DNA of 64,000 nt, from assembly GCF_025685655.1 (NCBI RefSeq), contig NZ_JAGSYG010000001.1, forward strand, positions 744,001 to 808,000. Direction: 5' to 3'. Numbering within the stretch: position 1 is the stretch's first letter; each line of letters starts with the position of its first letter. Under the pieces are notes generated by a model. The model was not told the DNA's origin. It searched no databases and saw only the letters and a list, made by a program, of their open reading frames with translations. Below, piece after piece: positions 27,066 to 35,044 of this stretch. The stretch is from Acidicapsa ligni (GTDB lineage: Bacteria; Acidobacteriota; Terriglobia; Terriglobales; Acidobacteriaceae). The position numbers were made by a program, and so were the translations under genes.

Positions 27066-27458
27066 TCAGGATCGCTTTTTCCACCATCCGGCAACCAGTA
27101 CCGCGCCAAGAATCGTAGGGCAAACGATGCACGCCCACAGGCTCAGCTGGCTTCCAGGATCGGCCAGATGCTCACCCGCAATCAGGCTGTCCGTAACTTC
27201 CCATATCAGTGGCGCAATGAGAACAAGGACCAGCAGCGCAAACCCCAGGGCGACAGCCCGGTTGCGGCTTCCTCCCTGCTGTTGTTCTCGTCGAACACCC
27301 AGAGAACTCCTCACCACTCGTCGCGTACGATTGGCTACGGTTCGCTCCCGGTTTGCATCCAGCCCATGCAGCGCATTCAGCAAATCCGCAGACGGACTGG
27401 TGTCCACCACGTGGGAAGTGTCCTGCCCCGTGCTTCGAATTTGCTTGGCTGCGCTCAA
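27066..27458 (-). CDS. Two-pass membrane protein downstream of an ECF sigma factor
   Basis: 130-residue protein: a polar, Arg-rich N-terminal part of about 66 residues, then two transmembrane helices (around residues 67-87 and 104-122) and a Lys/Arg end (WWKKRS). It starts with TTG preceded by GGAG at eight bases and lies 76 bases after the sigma factor gene on the same strand. The position suggests a regulator of that sigma factor. However, the N-terminal part lacks the His/Cys motif of zinc-binding anti-sigma factors, so this remains a guess from gene order. Confidence 0.65.
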   Translation of the reverse strand: MSAAKQIRSTGQDTSHVVDTSPSADLLNALHGLDANRERTVANRTRRVVRSSLGVRREQQQGGSRNRAVALGFALLVLVLIAPLIWEVTDSLIAGEHLADPGSQLSLWACIVCPTILGAVLVAGWWKKRS

Positions 27459-27534
27459 CCTGCCGTCTCCGCTATTGATTGTGGCCTTTATCTGGATAGG
27501 ACGGGCTGACCCAGTGCGGCCTTGGAATTCGGAT

Positions 27535-28161
27535 CTAATCTGCCAGCTTAGGCTTCATAAAAGCCAATCCACGATACAGTCGCGATTTTACCGTGGAAAG
27601 CGGGGCGTGGGTAACTTTTGCAATTTCTTCTAAAGAAAGATCTTCATGGAACCGTAGCACCAGCACTTCCCGGTACAAAGGCTCCATTTGCAAAAGCGCC
27701 GTCGTGAGTCTGTCACGATCCTCGCCACTCGAACACTGATCGAAAGGCGTCGGTCCATCCGCCGCAATTTCGATGCCCATCGGCCTGTCTTCATCACCGG
27801 CCGTCTCGAACATTTCATCCAGGCTCGACATCGTGCGCTTGCGCCGCAGGTCGATCACCAGGTTGCGTGCAACCGTAAACAGCCACGTGTCAAACCGCGC
27901 CTTGCCATTGAACTGACCACCGCGCAGCAGAACCCGCATCCAGACTTCCTGGAATAAATCCTCAGCCTGCTCGCGATTGCTCGTCAGGTACAGCAGGTAG
28001 CGCAACAATCGGTGCTGATAGCGAACAATCAGCTCGTCAAGCAGTCCCACATCCTGCCGTTTCAGACCCTCGGCAATCGCCAGGCTCTCCTGGCGAACCA
28101 GTTCTTGAGCGGCCCGGGCGCTGACGGAATCGACGATAGCTGCTGAGGCGAACGATGTCAT
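27535..28161 (-). CDS. ECF-type sigma-70 family RNA polymerase sigma factor
   Basis: 208-residue alternative sigma factor of the RpoE/ECF group. Region 2 spans about residues 40-110 (YQHRLLRYLLYLTSNREQAEDLFQEVW and WLFTVARNLVIDLRRKR, with the -10 recognition helix). Region 4 spans about residues 140-205 (ALLQMEPLYREVLVLRFHEDLSLEEIAKV then PLSTVKSRLYRGL, the -35 helix-turn-helix). The linker between regions 2 and 4 is about 45 residues, acidic and somewhat long. The start is the ATG at 28161, and a GTG lies one codon earlier. It is divergent from rlmB. The membrane protein downstream is the only candidate partner. Confidence 0.9.
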   Translation of the reverse strand: MTSFASAAIVDSVSARAAQELVRQESLAIAEGLKRQDVGLLDELIVRYQHRLLRYLLYLTSNREQAEDLFQEVWMRVLLRGGQFNGKARFDTWLFTVARNLVIDLRRKRTMSSLDEMFETAGDEDRPMGIEIAADGPTPFDQCSSGEDRDRLTTALLQMEPLYREVLVLRFHEDLSLEEIAKVTHAPLSTVKSRLYRGLAFMKPKLAD

Positions 28162-28313
28162 CACATCAAGTAGACGCGGAATCCGGCTCCCAGGACGAAG
28201 TTTTTTCTCAAAAAGTGGATATTTTTTTAAAGATAATTTCAGGAACAGTATTTTGTTCGACTCTATCCACTATCACCAGCCCATAGAAATCGCACACGAT
28301 CTACACTAAAGAT

Positions 28314-29120
28314 ATGCAAATTCTCTACGGACTGCACCCTGTCGAAGAGGCGCTCAAAGCGGGCAAACGCCGCTTCGATCACGTGCTGGTAGCCCGCGAA
28401 CGCCGCGATGACCGCCTCGAAGCCATCGTCTCCCTCTGCCGCGACCTCAAAATCCGCCTCCGCACCGAGCCCCGCGAAACCCTCACCGACATGGCCCACA
28501 CCCCGGCTCACCAGGGAGTCGTCGCCATCGTTCGCGCCCAGCAGTTCCTCACCATCGAGGACATTCTGGAACCCATCGCCACCCCGCGCCTCGTCCTCGC
28601 CCTCGACGGCGTTGAAGATCCCCAGAACCTCGGCGCACTCCTTCGCTCCGCCGACGGAGCCGGAGTCGACGCAGTGGTCATGACCGAGCGCCGCGCCGCG
28701 CCCCTGAGCGCCGTAGCCGCCAAGGCCGCCGCCGGAGCCCAGGAGCATCTCCGCATCGCCCGCGTCGTCAACCTCGTCCGCTCCCTCGAAGAGCTCAAGC
28801 GTAAGAACATCTGGATCATCGGTCTCGACGAGCGCGGCACTATGGACTACGACCAGTTCGACTTCACCGGCGACTGCGCCCTGGTCATGGGCCGCGAAGG
28901 CGACGGTCTCCACGAACTCGTCCGCCGCACCTGCGATCATCTCCTGCGCATCCCCATGGCTGGCGGCGTCAGTTCCCTCAACGTCTCCGCCGCCGGAGCC
29001 GTGGTGCTCTTTGAAGCCTTCCGCCAGCGCCGCAGTAAACAAAAGGCAGCCACCGGCGTTCCAGACAAATCTCCCACTGCCGCGTCCAAGCCTAAGAAAC
29101 AGAAAGGCCTGGGTTCGTAA
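28314..29120 (+). CDS. rlmB: TrmH-family 23S rRNA (guanosine 2251-2'-O)-methyltransferase
   Basis: 268-residue SPOUT-fold enzyme that methylates the 2'-OH of a 23S rRNA guanosine (G2251 in E. coli). The N-terminal substrate-binding domain starts YGLHPVEEALKAG. SPOUT motif 1 is LALDGVEDPQNLGALLRSADGAG with the catalytic Arg/Asn. Motif 2 is VMGREGDGLHELV, and motif 3 is IPMAGGVSSLNVSAAGAV with the knot. The C-terminus is a Lys/Ser-rich tail of about 30 residues, longer than usual. The specific RlmB assignment over other TrmH members is probable from the N-terminal domain. A hairpin follows the stop. Confidence 0.9.
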   Translation: MQILYGLHPVEEALKAGKRRFDHVLVARERRDDRLEAIVSLCRDLKIRLRTEPRETLTDMAHTPAHQGVVAIVRAQQFLTIEDILEPIATPRLVLALDGVEDPQNLGALLRSADGAGVDAVVMTERRAAPLSAVAAKAAAGAQEHLRIARVVNLVRSLEELKRKNIWIIGLDERGTMDYDQFDFTGDCALVMGREGDGLHELVRRTCDHLLRIPMAGGVSSLNVSAAGAVVLFEAFRQRRSKQKAATGVPDKSPTAASKPKKQKGLGS

Positions 29121-29142
29121 GTATCGAATCGGATCTGCCAGG

Positions 29143-29173
29143 CACCCGAGGTCATGGAACATGACCTCGGGTG
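29143..29173. terminator. Hairpin after rlmB
   Basis: Perfect 14-bp inverted repeat CACCCGAGGTCATG / CATGACCTCGGGTG with a GAA loop, 22 bases after the rlmB stop. The T-tract is missing, so it may stabilise the mRNA end rather than terminate transcription by itself. Confidence 0.55.
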
Positions 29174-29245
29174 GGATCTAACAAACATCCAAACTCCATT
29201 GATGGCCAGATTCACAGCTCAGGGGATAGGCCGGAGAACAGAATC

Positions 29246-31258
29246 ATGAAAGCAAGCATTTTCCCGGCAGCAGTCTCCACCATGCTTCTCGCCGTAGCAG
29301 TGGCCATAATCAGTTCAGCCCATCCATCCCAGGCACAAACCTCCACCGGAACACCTCCCGTTTCCTCGCAGACCATCCAGCAGACCGATCAGGACGCGGC
29401 GAAAAAAGGCAAAGTCCTCTTTTCCCGTTCCATCGACTCCAACGGCCAGACCGTTGACAACGTCAATGACCCTGCGAACCCGCAAACCACCCCTGCCCCG
29501 CAGAATTCCGACGCTCTGAAAGCCTCCGGCAATCTCTCAGCAGGGCAGGCAGCAGTAAAGATCGCTCCTCAGCCCACCGCCGAGGACGCCGAGCGAGCAG
29601 CCCTCACCTACACCGATTTCGACCTCGACGCCCGCCTCCGCCCCGCTGAAGGCCACCTCGCCGTGCGCGCCCTGGTCACCGTGCGCAACGACGGCAAAAC
29701 GCCGCTCCTCCACATCCCTCTGCAGCTTTCTTCCACGCTCGATTGGGAGATCATCCGCCTCAACGGACGTCAGATGCCCTTCACCCAGGCCGTTCTGAAC
29801 TCCGACGCGGACCACACCGGCCAGCTTCACGAGGCAGCCATCACCCCGTCCGCCCCGCTCGCCCCCGGTGCCAGCCTGCAATTGGACGTAACCTACTCCG
29901 GCATCATTGCCCAGTCCGCCAAGCGTCTTCTCGCCATCGGAACCCCCGACGATGTCGCTGCTCACTCCGACTGGGATCGCATCGGCATCGACTTCACCGG
30001 CCTCCGCGGCTTCGGCAACGTCGTTTGGTATCCCGTCTCATCCGTCCCCGTCATCCTCGGCGATGGCGCGCGCCTCTTCGATGAAATCGGCACTCACAAA
30101 CTCCGCAGCGCCGGAGCCCATTTCCGCCTGGCGCTCACCGTCGAAACACCCCCGGGCCAGGCTCCCAACGTCGCCCTGATCAATGGCCGTCCAGCCGCTT
30201 TGTCCCAGACCCTTGGAGCCGACGCCTCAGTTGCCACCGTTTCAACCGCCCATGTCGACGACGCAATTCTCGGCTTCGAAGCTCCCAGCCTATTCCTCGC
30301 CAGCCGCAGCAGTAGCGAAGGCCCAAACATCACCCTCTGGACGCGCCCGGAATCCACACCCAACATCGCCGCCTGGAATGAAGCAGCCACCGAAGTCATC
30401 CCGTTTCTCCAGGGCTGGCTCGGTCAGCGCCCGCGCTCGCAGCTCACCATCCTCGACCTTCCCGATCCAGCCGACGTCCCCTTTGAAACCGGAGCCATGC
30501 TCGCCACCCCGATCCGAGCCGCCACTCCTGAAGTTCTCGACGGTCTCATGGCCCATGCCCTCACCCACGCCTGGGTGCTCTCGCCGCGAGCCTGGCTCAG
30601 CGAAGGCGTAGCCCACTTCATGGGCACTCTCTGGATTGAAAAACAGCAGGGCCGGGAACGCGCCCTCGCCACACTCGACGGCTCCCGCGCCGCTCTCACC
30701 CTCGCCGAACCCGCCAGTCCCGGCGAAGGCGACGGTCAGCCGCTCACCGCCTGCATCTCGCCCGTCTACTACCGCACCAAGGCCGCTTACGTCTTCTGGA
30801 TGCTTCGCGATCTGGTCAGCGACGCAACCCTGTCGGCAGCCCTGCGCGCCTACGACCCCGCAGCCGACACCAAACCGGAGTATTTCGAAACACTCATCGA
30901 ACAAGCCGGCCAACGCCGCAACCTCGGATGGTTCTTCGCCGACTGGGTCTACGCCGACAAAGGTCTGCCTGACCTCTCCATCGAGAGTGTCTTCTCCAGT
31001 GCCGCCTCTGTTCCCGGTTCGTATCTGGTCGCAGTCAACGTTGCCAACAACGGTTACGTCGCCGTCGAAGCCCCCATTCAGGTCATCAGCGACACCGCCA
31101 GCGTCACCCAGCGCGTAGTCCTCCAGGCCCGCTCTAAAACAGTGCAGCGCATCCTGCTCCAGGGCATCCCCTCGGAAGTCCGCCTCAACGACGGCGCCAT
31201 CCCCGAAACCCAGGCCACCATCCACAGCAAACTAATCGAAGCCGCCACGCCGAACTAA
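29246..31258 (+). CDS. Secreted M1-aminopeptidase-like protein with a degenerate active site
   Basis: 670-residue exported protein with a signal peptide (about residues 1-30, ending in SQA-Q) and a long Pro/Gln-rich spacer. An N-terminal beta region (LTYTDFDLDARLRPAEGHL) resembles the M1 N-domain. The putative catalytic domain has the sequence H437-A-L-T-H441 with E453 eleven residues on, where M1 enzymes have HExxH plus a more distant Glu. All three zinc ligands seem kept, but the catalytic Glu after the first His is Ala438. A GAM at the position of the GAMEN substrate motif is followed by LA, not EN. It is therefore likely a non-hydrolytic relative, perhaps binding peptides or metal. The ATG at 29246 has GGAG upstream. 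Confidence 0.75.
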   Translation: MKASIFPAAVSTMLLAVAVAIISSAHPSQAQTSTGTPPVSSQTIQQTDQDAAKKGKVLFSRSIDSNGQTVDNVNDPANPQTTPAPQNSDALKASGNLSAGQAAVKIAPQPTAEDAERAALTYTDFDLDARLRPAEGHLAVRALVTVRNDGKTPLLHIPLQLSSTLDWEIIRLNGRQMPFTQAVLNSDADHTGQLHEAAITPSAPLAPGASLQLDVTYSGIIAQSAKRLLAIGTPDDVAAHSDWDRIGIDFTGLRGFGNVVWYPVSSVPVILGDGARLFDEIGTHKLRSAGAHFRLALTVETPPGQAPNVALINGRPAALSQTLGADASVATVSTAHVDDAILGFEAPSLFLASRSSSEGPNITLWTRPESTPNIAAWNEAATEVIPFLQGWLGQRPRSQLTILDLPDPADVPFETGAMLATPIRAATPEVLDGLMAHALTHAWVLSPRAWLSEGVAHFMGTLWIEKQQGRERALATLDGSRAALTLAEPASPGEGDGQPLTACISPVYYRTKAAYVFWMLRDLVSDATLSAALRAYDPAADTKPEYFETLIEQAGQRRNLGWFFADWVYADKGLPDLSIESVFSSAASVPGSYLVAVNVANNGYVAVEAPIQVISDTASVTQRVVLQARSKTVQRILLQGIPSEVRLNDGAIPETQATIHSKLIEAATPN

Positions 31259-31322
31259 CACGCCCAACTAAAGCATTTCTCCTGGCGGGGTATTCTGCTA
31301 TCGCAATATTTGCGCAACGACT

Positions 31323-31359
31323 GACGGCGTAGCTTTTCATGATGAAAAGCTACGCCGTC
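31323..31359. terminator. Inverted repeat between convergent genes
   Basis: Near-perfect palindrome GACGGCGTAGCTTTTCAT / ATGAAAAGCTACGCCGTC between the M1-like gene and the SGNH hydrolase gene. It lacks T-tracts, so termination is likely from position but not certain. Confidence 0.5.
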
Positions 31360-31412
31360 GCCAGTCCAGTCTGATTCATAGCAATAGTAGAAACACTCGA
31401 ATCGATGCGGAC

Positions 31413-32267
31413 TTATTCCCTGCCCAGCGCCTTGGCGATCCCCGCCTCCACCAGCGGATTCATAATGTCGTACCCAGCCTTATTCGGATGCACCCCATCA
31501 CGGCTCAACGTGGCCGGAAGACCGCCCCGCGAATCCACCATTGCCGAATAAAAATCGACATACGTATAACCGTGACTGGCCGCATACGCCTTGATCCAGG
31601 CATTCAATGCAATCACCTTCGGAGCAGGCTCGCGCCCCGGCTTCCAGGGAAAATCAAAGGCCGGCAGAATCGAGCAAAGCACCACCTTGATGTCGTTGGC
31701 ATGAGCCAGGTCGGCCATCGACGCAAAGTTGTCCTCCGTCTGCTCCGGAGTCATATCACCCGTATTCCCCGCAACATCGTTAATCCCCGCCAGAATCACC
31801 ACCACGCGCGGCTTCAGTTCCACCACATCCTGGCGAAAACGCACCAGCATCTGCGGCGTAGTCTGCCCGCTGATGCCGCGATTCACGTACGGCTTTCCAG
31901 GAAAAAATCCAGGGTCCGTAGCCGCCGTCCGCTGTGCCTCTGGAATGCCACTGTGCAGCCACGACTCCGTGATGGAGTCGCCCATGAACACAACCCGCTC
32001 TTCACCCGCAGCTGCAGCAGGTAATGCTACATCCGCATCATGAAATCGCTTCATATTCGGCCAGTCCGTCGGCGGTTCAACCAGGTGAGGACGCTGTGGC
32101 GCAGCCGCCGCCGGTGCCTGCGAAACAGGCGGTGGAGTTTGCTGCGCAAGCCCTGACGTAGCAGTCAGCATCCCGGTAAAAACCGCAGCCGCCACAAACG
32201 CACCAAAACGAAATGGATGAACATACCGCCCGGATTCGTTCCCGCCCTCATTCAAAAACCAACGCAT
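31413..32267 (-). CDS. Secreted SGNH/GDSL-type hydrolase
   Basis: 284-residue exported esterase/lipase-like protein with the four SGNH blocks in order: MGDSITESW (Ser nucleophile), NRGISGQTT (Gly), ILAGINDVAGNTGD (Asn), and DGVHPNKAGY (Asp-His). A signal peptide precedes (hydrophobic core about residues 24-40, cleavage near GLA-Q), followed by a Pro/Ala/Gln linker. Families with this layout include carbohydrate esterases and lysophospholipase-like enzymes, and the substrate is unknown. Its ATG begins two bases after the purD stop codon, so it is very probably translated from the purD transcript, an unexpected pairing of a secreted enzyme with purine synthesis. Confidence 0.88.
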   Translation of the reverse strand: MRWFLNEGGNESGRYVHPFRFGAFVAAAVFTGMLTATSGLAQQTPPPVSQAPAAAAPQRPHLVEPPTDWPNMKRFHDADVALPAAAAGEERVVFMGDSITESWLHSGIPEAQRTAATDPGFFPGKPYVNRGISGQTTPQMLVRFRQDVVELKPRVVVILAGINDVAGNTGDMTPEQTEDNFASMADLAHANDIKVVLCSILPAFDFPWKPGREPAPKVIALNAWIKAYAASHGYTYVDFYSAMVDSRGGLPATLSRDGVHPNKAGYDIMNPLVEAGIAKALGRE

Positions 32268-32269
32268 GG

Positions 32270-33568
32270 CTATCTCTCATTCTTGGATTTGTTCAAAGCC
32301 CTGTGCCCGATATCGTGCCGATAGTAGATTCCGTCAAAATGAATCTTACCCATCGCCTCATACGCCAGATCCAGCGCCTCGCGCAGCGATGGCGCAGCCG
32401 CAGTCACCCCCAGCACGCGGCCTCCGTTGGTGTATAACTTGCCTCCAGCCAGCGTCGTCCCAGAGTGAAACACCTGCACGCCCTTAACCTTCGCCGCCTG
32501 CTCCAGGCCCGTAATCTCCAGCCCCGTTTCATAGCTCCCCGGATACCCGCCCGAACTGGCAATCACGCAGGCGCTGGCACCCGGCTTCCACCGAAACTCC
32601 GTCTCCGAAAGCCGCCCATCGATGCAAGCCTCCATCGCGTCCACCAGGTGGCAACCCGTCTCGCAATCCAGCCGCATCAGAATCGCCTGTGTCTCCGGAT
32701 CGCCAAACCGTGCATTGAACTCCAGCACCTGCGGTCCGCGAGCCGTCATCATCAGCCCGATATACAACACCCCCACAAAAGGAGTGTCCTCCGAAGCCAT
32801 CCCCGCAATCGCAGGCCGGGCAATATGATGCATCACCCACTCCTGCATCTCCGGCTCCAGCAGCGTGTCCATCGAATACACACCCATACCGCCCGTATTC
32901 GGGCCCGTATCGCCTTCGCCCACGCGCTTGTGATCCTGAGCCGCCACCAGCGGAGCCACATGCTTGCCATCGGAGAGGCAAAGGAAACTCACTTCCTCAC
33001 CCAGCAGAAACTCCTCGATCACCAGTTGCTGTTCCTTCGAGCCCAACAGCTTTCCGCTGAACAAACCCTGCGCCGCCTCAAGTGCCGCTCGCCGGGATTG
33101 GCAGATAATCACGCCCTTGCCCGCAGCCAGGCCATCCGCCTTCACCACAATCGGAGCATGAAAAAACTCGATCGCCTTCTCGACATCTTCCGCCGAAGTA
33201 CAAACCGCATAGTTCGCCGTAGGAATCTGGTGTCTCTGCAAAAACCGCTTCGCAAACGACTTGCTCGACTCCAGCATCGCCGCAGCCTTTGTGGGGCCAA
33301 ACACCCTCATCCCAAGCGCCTGCAAAGCATCCACCAGCCCCAGCGAAAGCGGCAACTCCGGCCCCACAACGATCAGATCCGGCCGCTCGGCAATCGCAAC
33401 CTGCACCATGCCATCCAGATCGGAGAGCGATACCGGCACCAGCCGCGCAATCCCCGCAATCCCGCCATTCCCCGGCGCGCAAACAACCTCGGTCACGCGA
33501 CCACTCTTCGCTATCGTCCACGCCAGAGCATGCTCCCGGCCGCCCGAACCAAAAATCAGAACCTTCAT
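32270..33568 (-). CDS. purD: Phosphoribosylamine--glycine ligase
   Basis: 432-residue cytosolic ATP-grasp enzyme that makes glycinamide ribonucleotide, step two of purine synthesis. The N-terminal MKVLIFGSGGREHALAW is diagnostic. ATP-grasp features follow (PIVVKADGLAAGKGVIIC, EEFLLGEEVSFLCLSDG, and FNARFGDPETQ with the metal-binding residues). The C-terminal domain ends around LDLAYEAMGKIHFDGIYYRHDIG. I placed the start at 33568, where homology begins and AGAGGAAAC lies upstream. The open frame extends eight codons further. It is followed at two bases by the SGNH hydrolase gene. Confidence 0.96.
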   Translation of the reverse strand: MKVLIFGSGGREHALAWTIAKSGRVTEVVCAPGNGGIAGIARLVPVSLSDLDGMVQVAIAERPDLIVVGPELPLSLGLVDALQALGMRVFGPTKAAAMLESSKSFAKRFLQRHQIPTANYAVCTSAEDVEKAIEFFHAPIVVKADGLAAGKGVIICQSRRAALEAAQGLFSGKLLGSKEQQLVIEEFLLGEEVSFLCLSDGKHVAPLVAAQDHKRVGEGDTGPNTGGMGVYSMDTLLEPEMQEWVMHHIARPAIAGMASEDTPFVGVLYIGLMMTARGPQVLEFNARFGDPETQAILMRLDCETGCHLVDAMEACIDGRLSETEFRWKPGASACVIASSGGYPGSYETGLEITGLEQAAKVKGVQVFHSGTTLAGGKLYTNGGRVLGVTAAAPSLREALDLAYEAMGKIHFDGIYYRHDIGHRALNKSKNER

Positions 33569-33741
33569 CGTTTCCTCTGCCTGGCGCCGCATTCGAGCGC
33601 CGCCAAGCCTAATCTTCCATCCCTAACAGGGTACCCGACCCGCCGCAGCCACGCGAGAATTCCACCCGTCACCTCCGCAAATTCTCTTCGGCTATACTGC
33701 CGATTGGCAACCTTGGCCAGGGAAGATCAGGCAACACCACC

Positions 33742-33930
33742 GTGGACTCCAGATACGACAGCATTCAGGTAGAGCAGCAGCGTAAAGCGCGGCGCGCAAA
33801 TCAGCGCCAGAGCTTTCGCCGCAACCAGGCCCTCGGTCTCCTGTTCGCCGCCGGCGCCGTCCTCATCTACAGGCTGTTTCACACTCCATCGGGATGGCTC
33901 TTTCCCGCAGGCTGGTGGCGTTTGTGGTAG
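33742..33930 (+). CDS. Small basic membrane protein overlapping miaA
   Basis: 62-residue reading frame starting with GTG and ending 37 bases inside the miaA gene. The first 30 residues are strongly basic (six to eight Arg/Lys in KARRANQRQSFRRNQ). One transmembrane helix follows (ALGLLFAAGAVLIYRLF), then a Trp-rich end (GWLFPAGWWRLW). The pattern looks like a real single-pass membrane protein with a cytoplasmic N-terminus. The ribosome-binding site is weak and the family is not recognised. The overlap suggests translational coupling with miaA. Confidence 0.5.
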   Translation: MDSRYDSIQVEQQRKARRANQRQSFRRNQALGLLFAAGAVLIYRLFHTPSGWLFPAGWWRLW

Positions 33931-34868
33931 CACCGCGCGATCCACTGGCAGTCCTGATCCTCGGCCCCACCGGCAGCGGCAAAACCGCCCTCGCACTCTC
34001 CCTCGGCAAACACTTCAACGGCGAAATCATCAGTTGCGACTCCGTAGCCGTCTACCACGGCATGGACATAGGCTCCGCCAAGCCCACTCTCGATGAGCGG
34101 CGCCAACTCCCCCATCACCTGATCGATGTCGCCAACCCCGACCAGCCCTTCACCGCCGGAGACTACAGCCGCCAAGCCCGCGCCGCGCTCCATGAAATCG
34201 CCGCTCGCGGCCACCTGCCCATCGTCACCGGAGGCACCGGCCTCTACCTGCGCGCCATGACCCTGGGACTCTTCAACGGCCCCGCCCGCCGCGACGATCT
34301 GCGCGCCCGCCTGACCAGCTCTCACCAACGCCACGGAGCAAACTGGCTGCACCGCATCCTCACTCGCGTCGATCCCATCTCCGCCAGTCGCATCCACGCC
34401 AACGACATTCCAAAACTCATCCGCGCCATCGAGGTCTGTCTGGCCGCCAAACAGCCAATCTCCGCAGCCTTCACCGCAGGCGAACATCCCGGCAGAGATC
34501 CCCTCACCGGCTTCCGCCTCCTGCGAATAGGCCTCAACCCTCCGCGCCAGTCTTTATACGAGCGCCTCAACCGCCGCGCCGCGCAGATGTTTCAGGACGG
34601 CCTGGTCGAAGAAACCCGGCAGTTACTCCATCAATACGGCTCCGTCAAAGCCCTCGACTCCCTCGGCTACCGGCAGGCACTGAGCGTCATCAACAAGACA
34701 GCCACATTCAGCGAAGCCACCGCCGCCGCCCAGCAGGGCCATCGCAACTACGCCAAGCGCCAGCTAACTTGGTTCCGCCGCGAACCCGAAGTCCACTGGA
34801 CAGAGGATTTCGGCAATACCGAGGCTGGCATTCAGTCCGCCATCGCCCTCATCGCCTCAAATCGCTGA
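33894..34868 (+). CDS. miaA: tRNA dimethylallyltransferase
   Basis: 324-residue cytosolic enzyme that adds a dimethylallyl group to A37 of tRNAs reading UNN codons. The P-loop ILGPTGSGKTALAL is followed by ISCDSVAVYHGMDIGSAKP with the tRNA-binding Asp and Ser. DERRQLPHHLIDVANP, IVTGGTGLYLRA and the C-terminal LDSLGYRQALSVI with RNYAKRQLTWFRRE are all family signatures. The start at 33894 gives 12-15 residues before the first beta strand, somewhat long, and a GTG start inside cannot be excluded. Confidence 0.95.
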   Translation: MALSRRLVAFVVAPRDPLAVLILGPTGSGKTALALSLGKHFNGEIISCDSVAVYHGMDIGSAKPTLDERRQLPHHLIDVANPDQPFTAGDYSRQARAALHEIAARGHLPIVTGGTGLYLRAMTLGLFNGPARRDDLRARLTSSHQRHGANWLHRILTRVDPISASRIHANDIPKLIRAIEVCLAAKQPISAAFTAGEHPGRDPLTGFRLLRIGLNPPRQSLYERLNRRAAQMFQDGLVEETRQLLHQYGSVKALDSLGYRQALSVINKTATFSEATAAAQQGHRNYAKRQLTWFRREPEVHWTEDFGNTEAGIQSAIALIASNR

Positions 34869-35044
34869 TCCGATCCGCACCTGCATCCCGCACTACGGCA
34901 AACCCGTCGCCTGGAATCAGATCCCCCATTGCCGCATCCATTAGACTAGAGCGTGGTAAGGAACGCGACACGGCACTCTACGGCAGCCCTGGAAACGGCC
35001 AGCCCAGAGTTTGAGGCAGTCCCGTACATCTGAAAGGAAGCATC

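Noticed and set aside
28263..29162. 299-residue minus-strand frame over rlmB
   Set aside because: Shadow of rlmB, rich in Gly, Ala, Asp and Glu, with no family match.
30290..31225. 311-residue minus-strand frame over the M1-like gene
   Set aside because: Mirror artefact within a gene that has a signal peptide and zinc-site motifs.
32465..33772. 435-residue plus-strand frame over purD
   Set aside because: Antisense to purD with all purD motifs intact. The Arg/His/Leu-rich composition is a mirror artefact.
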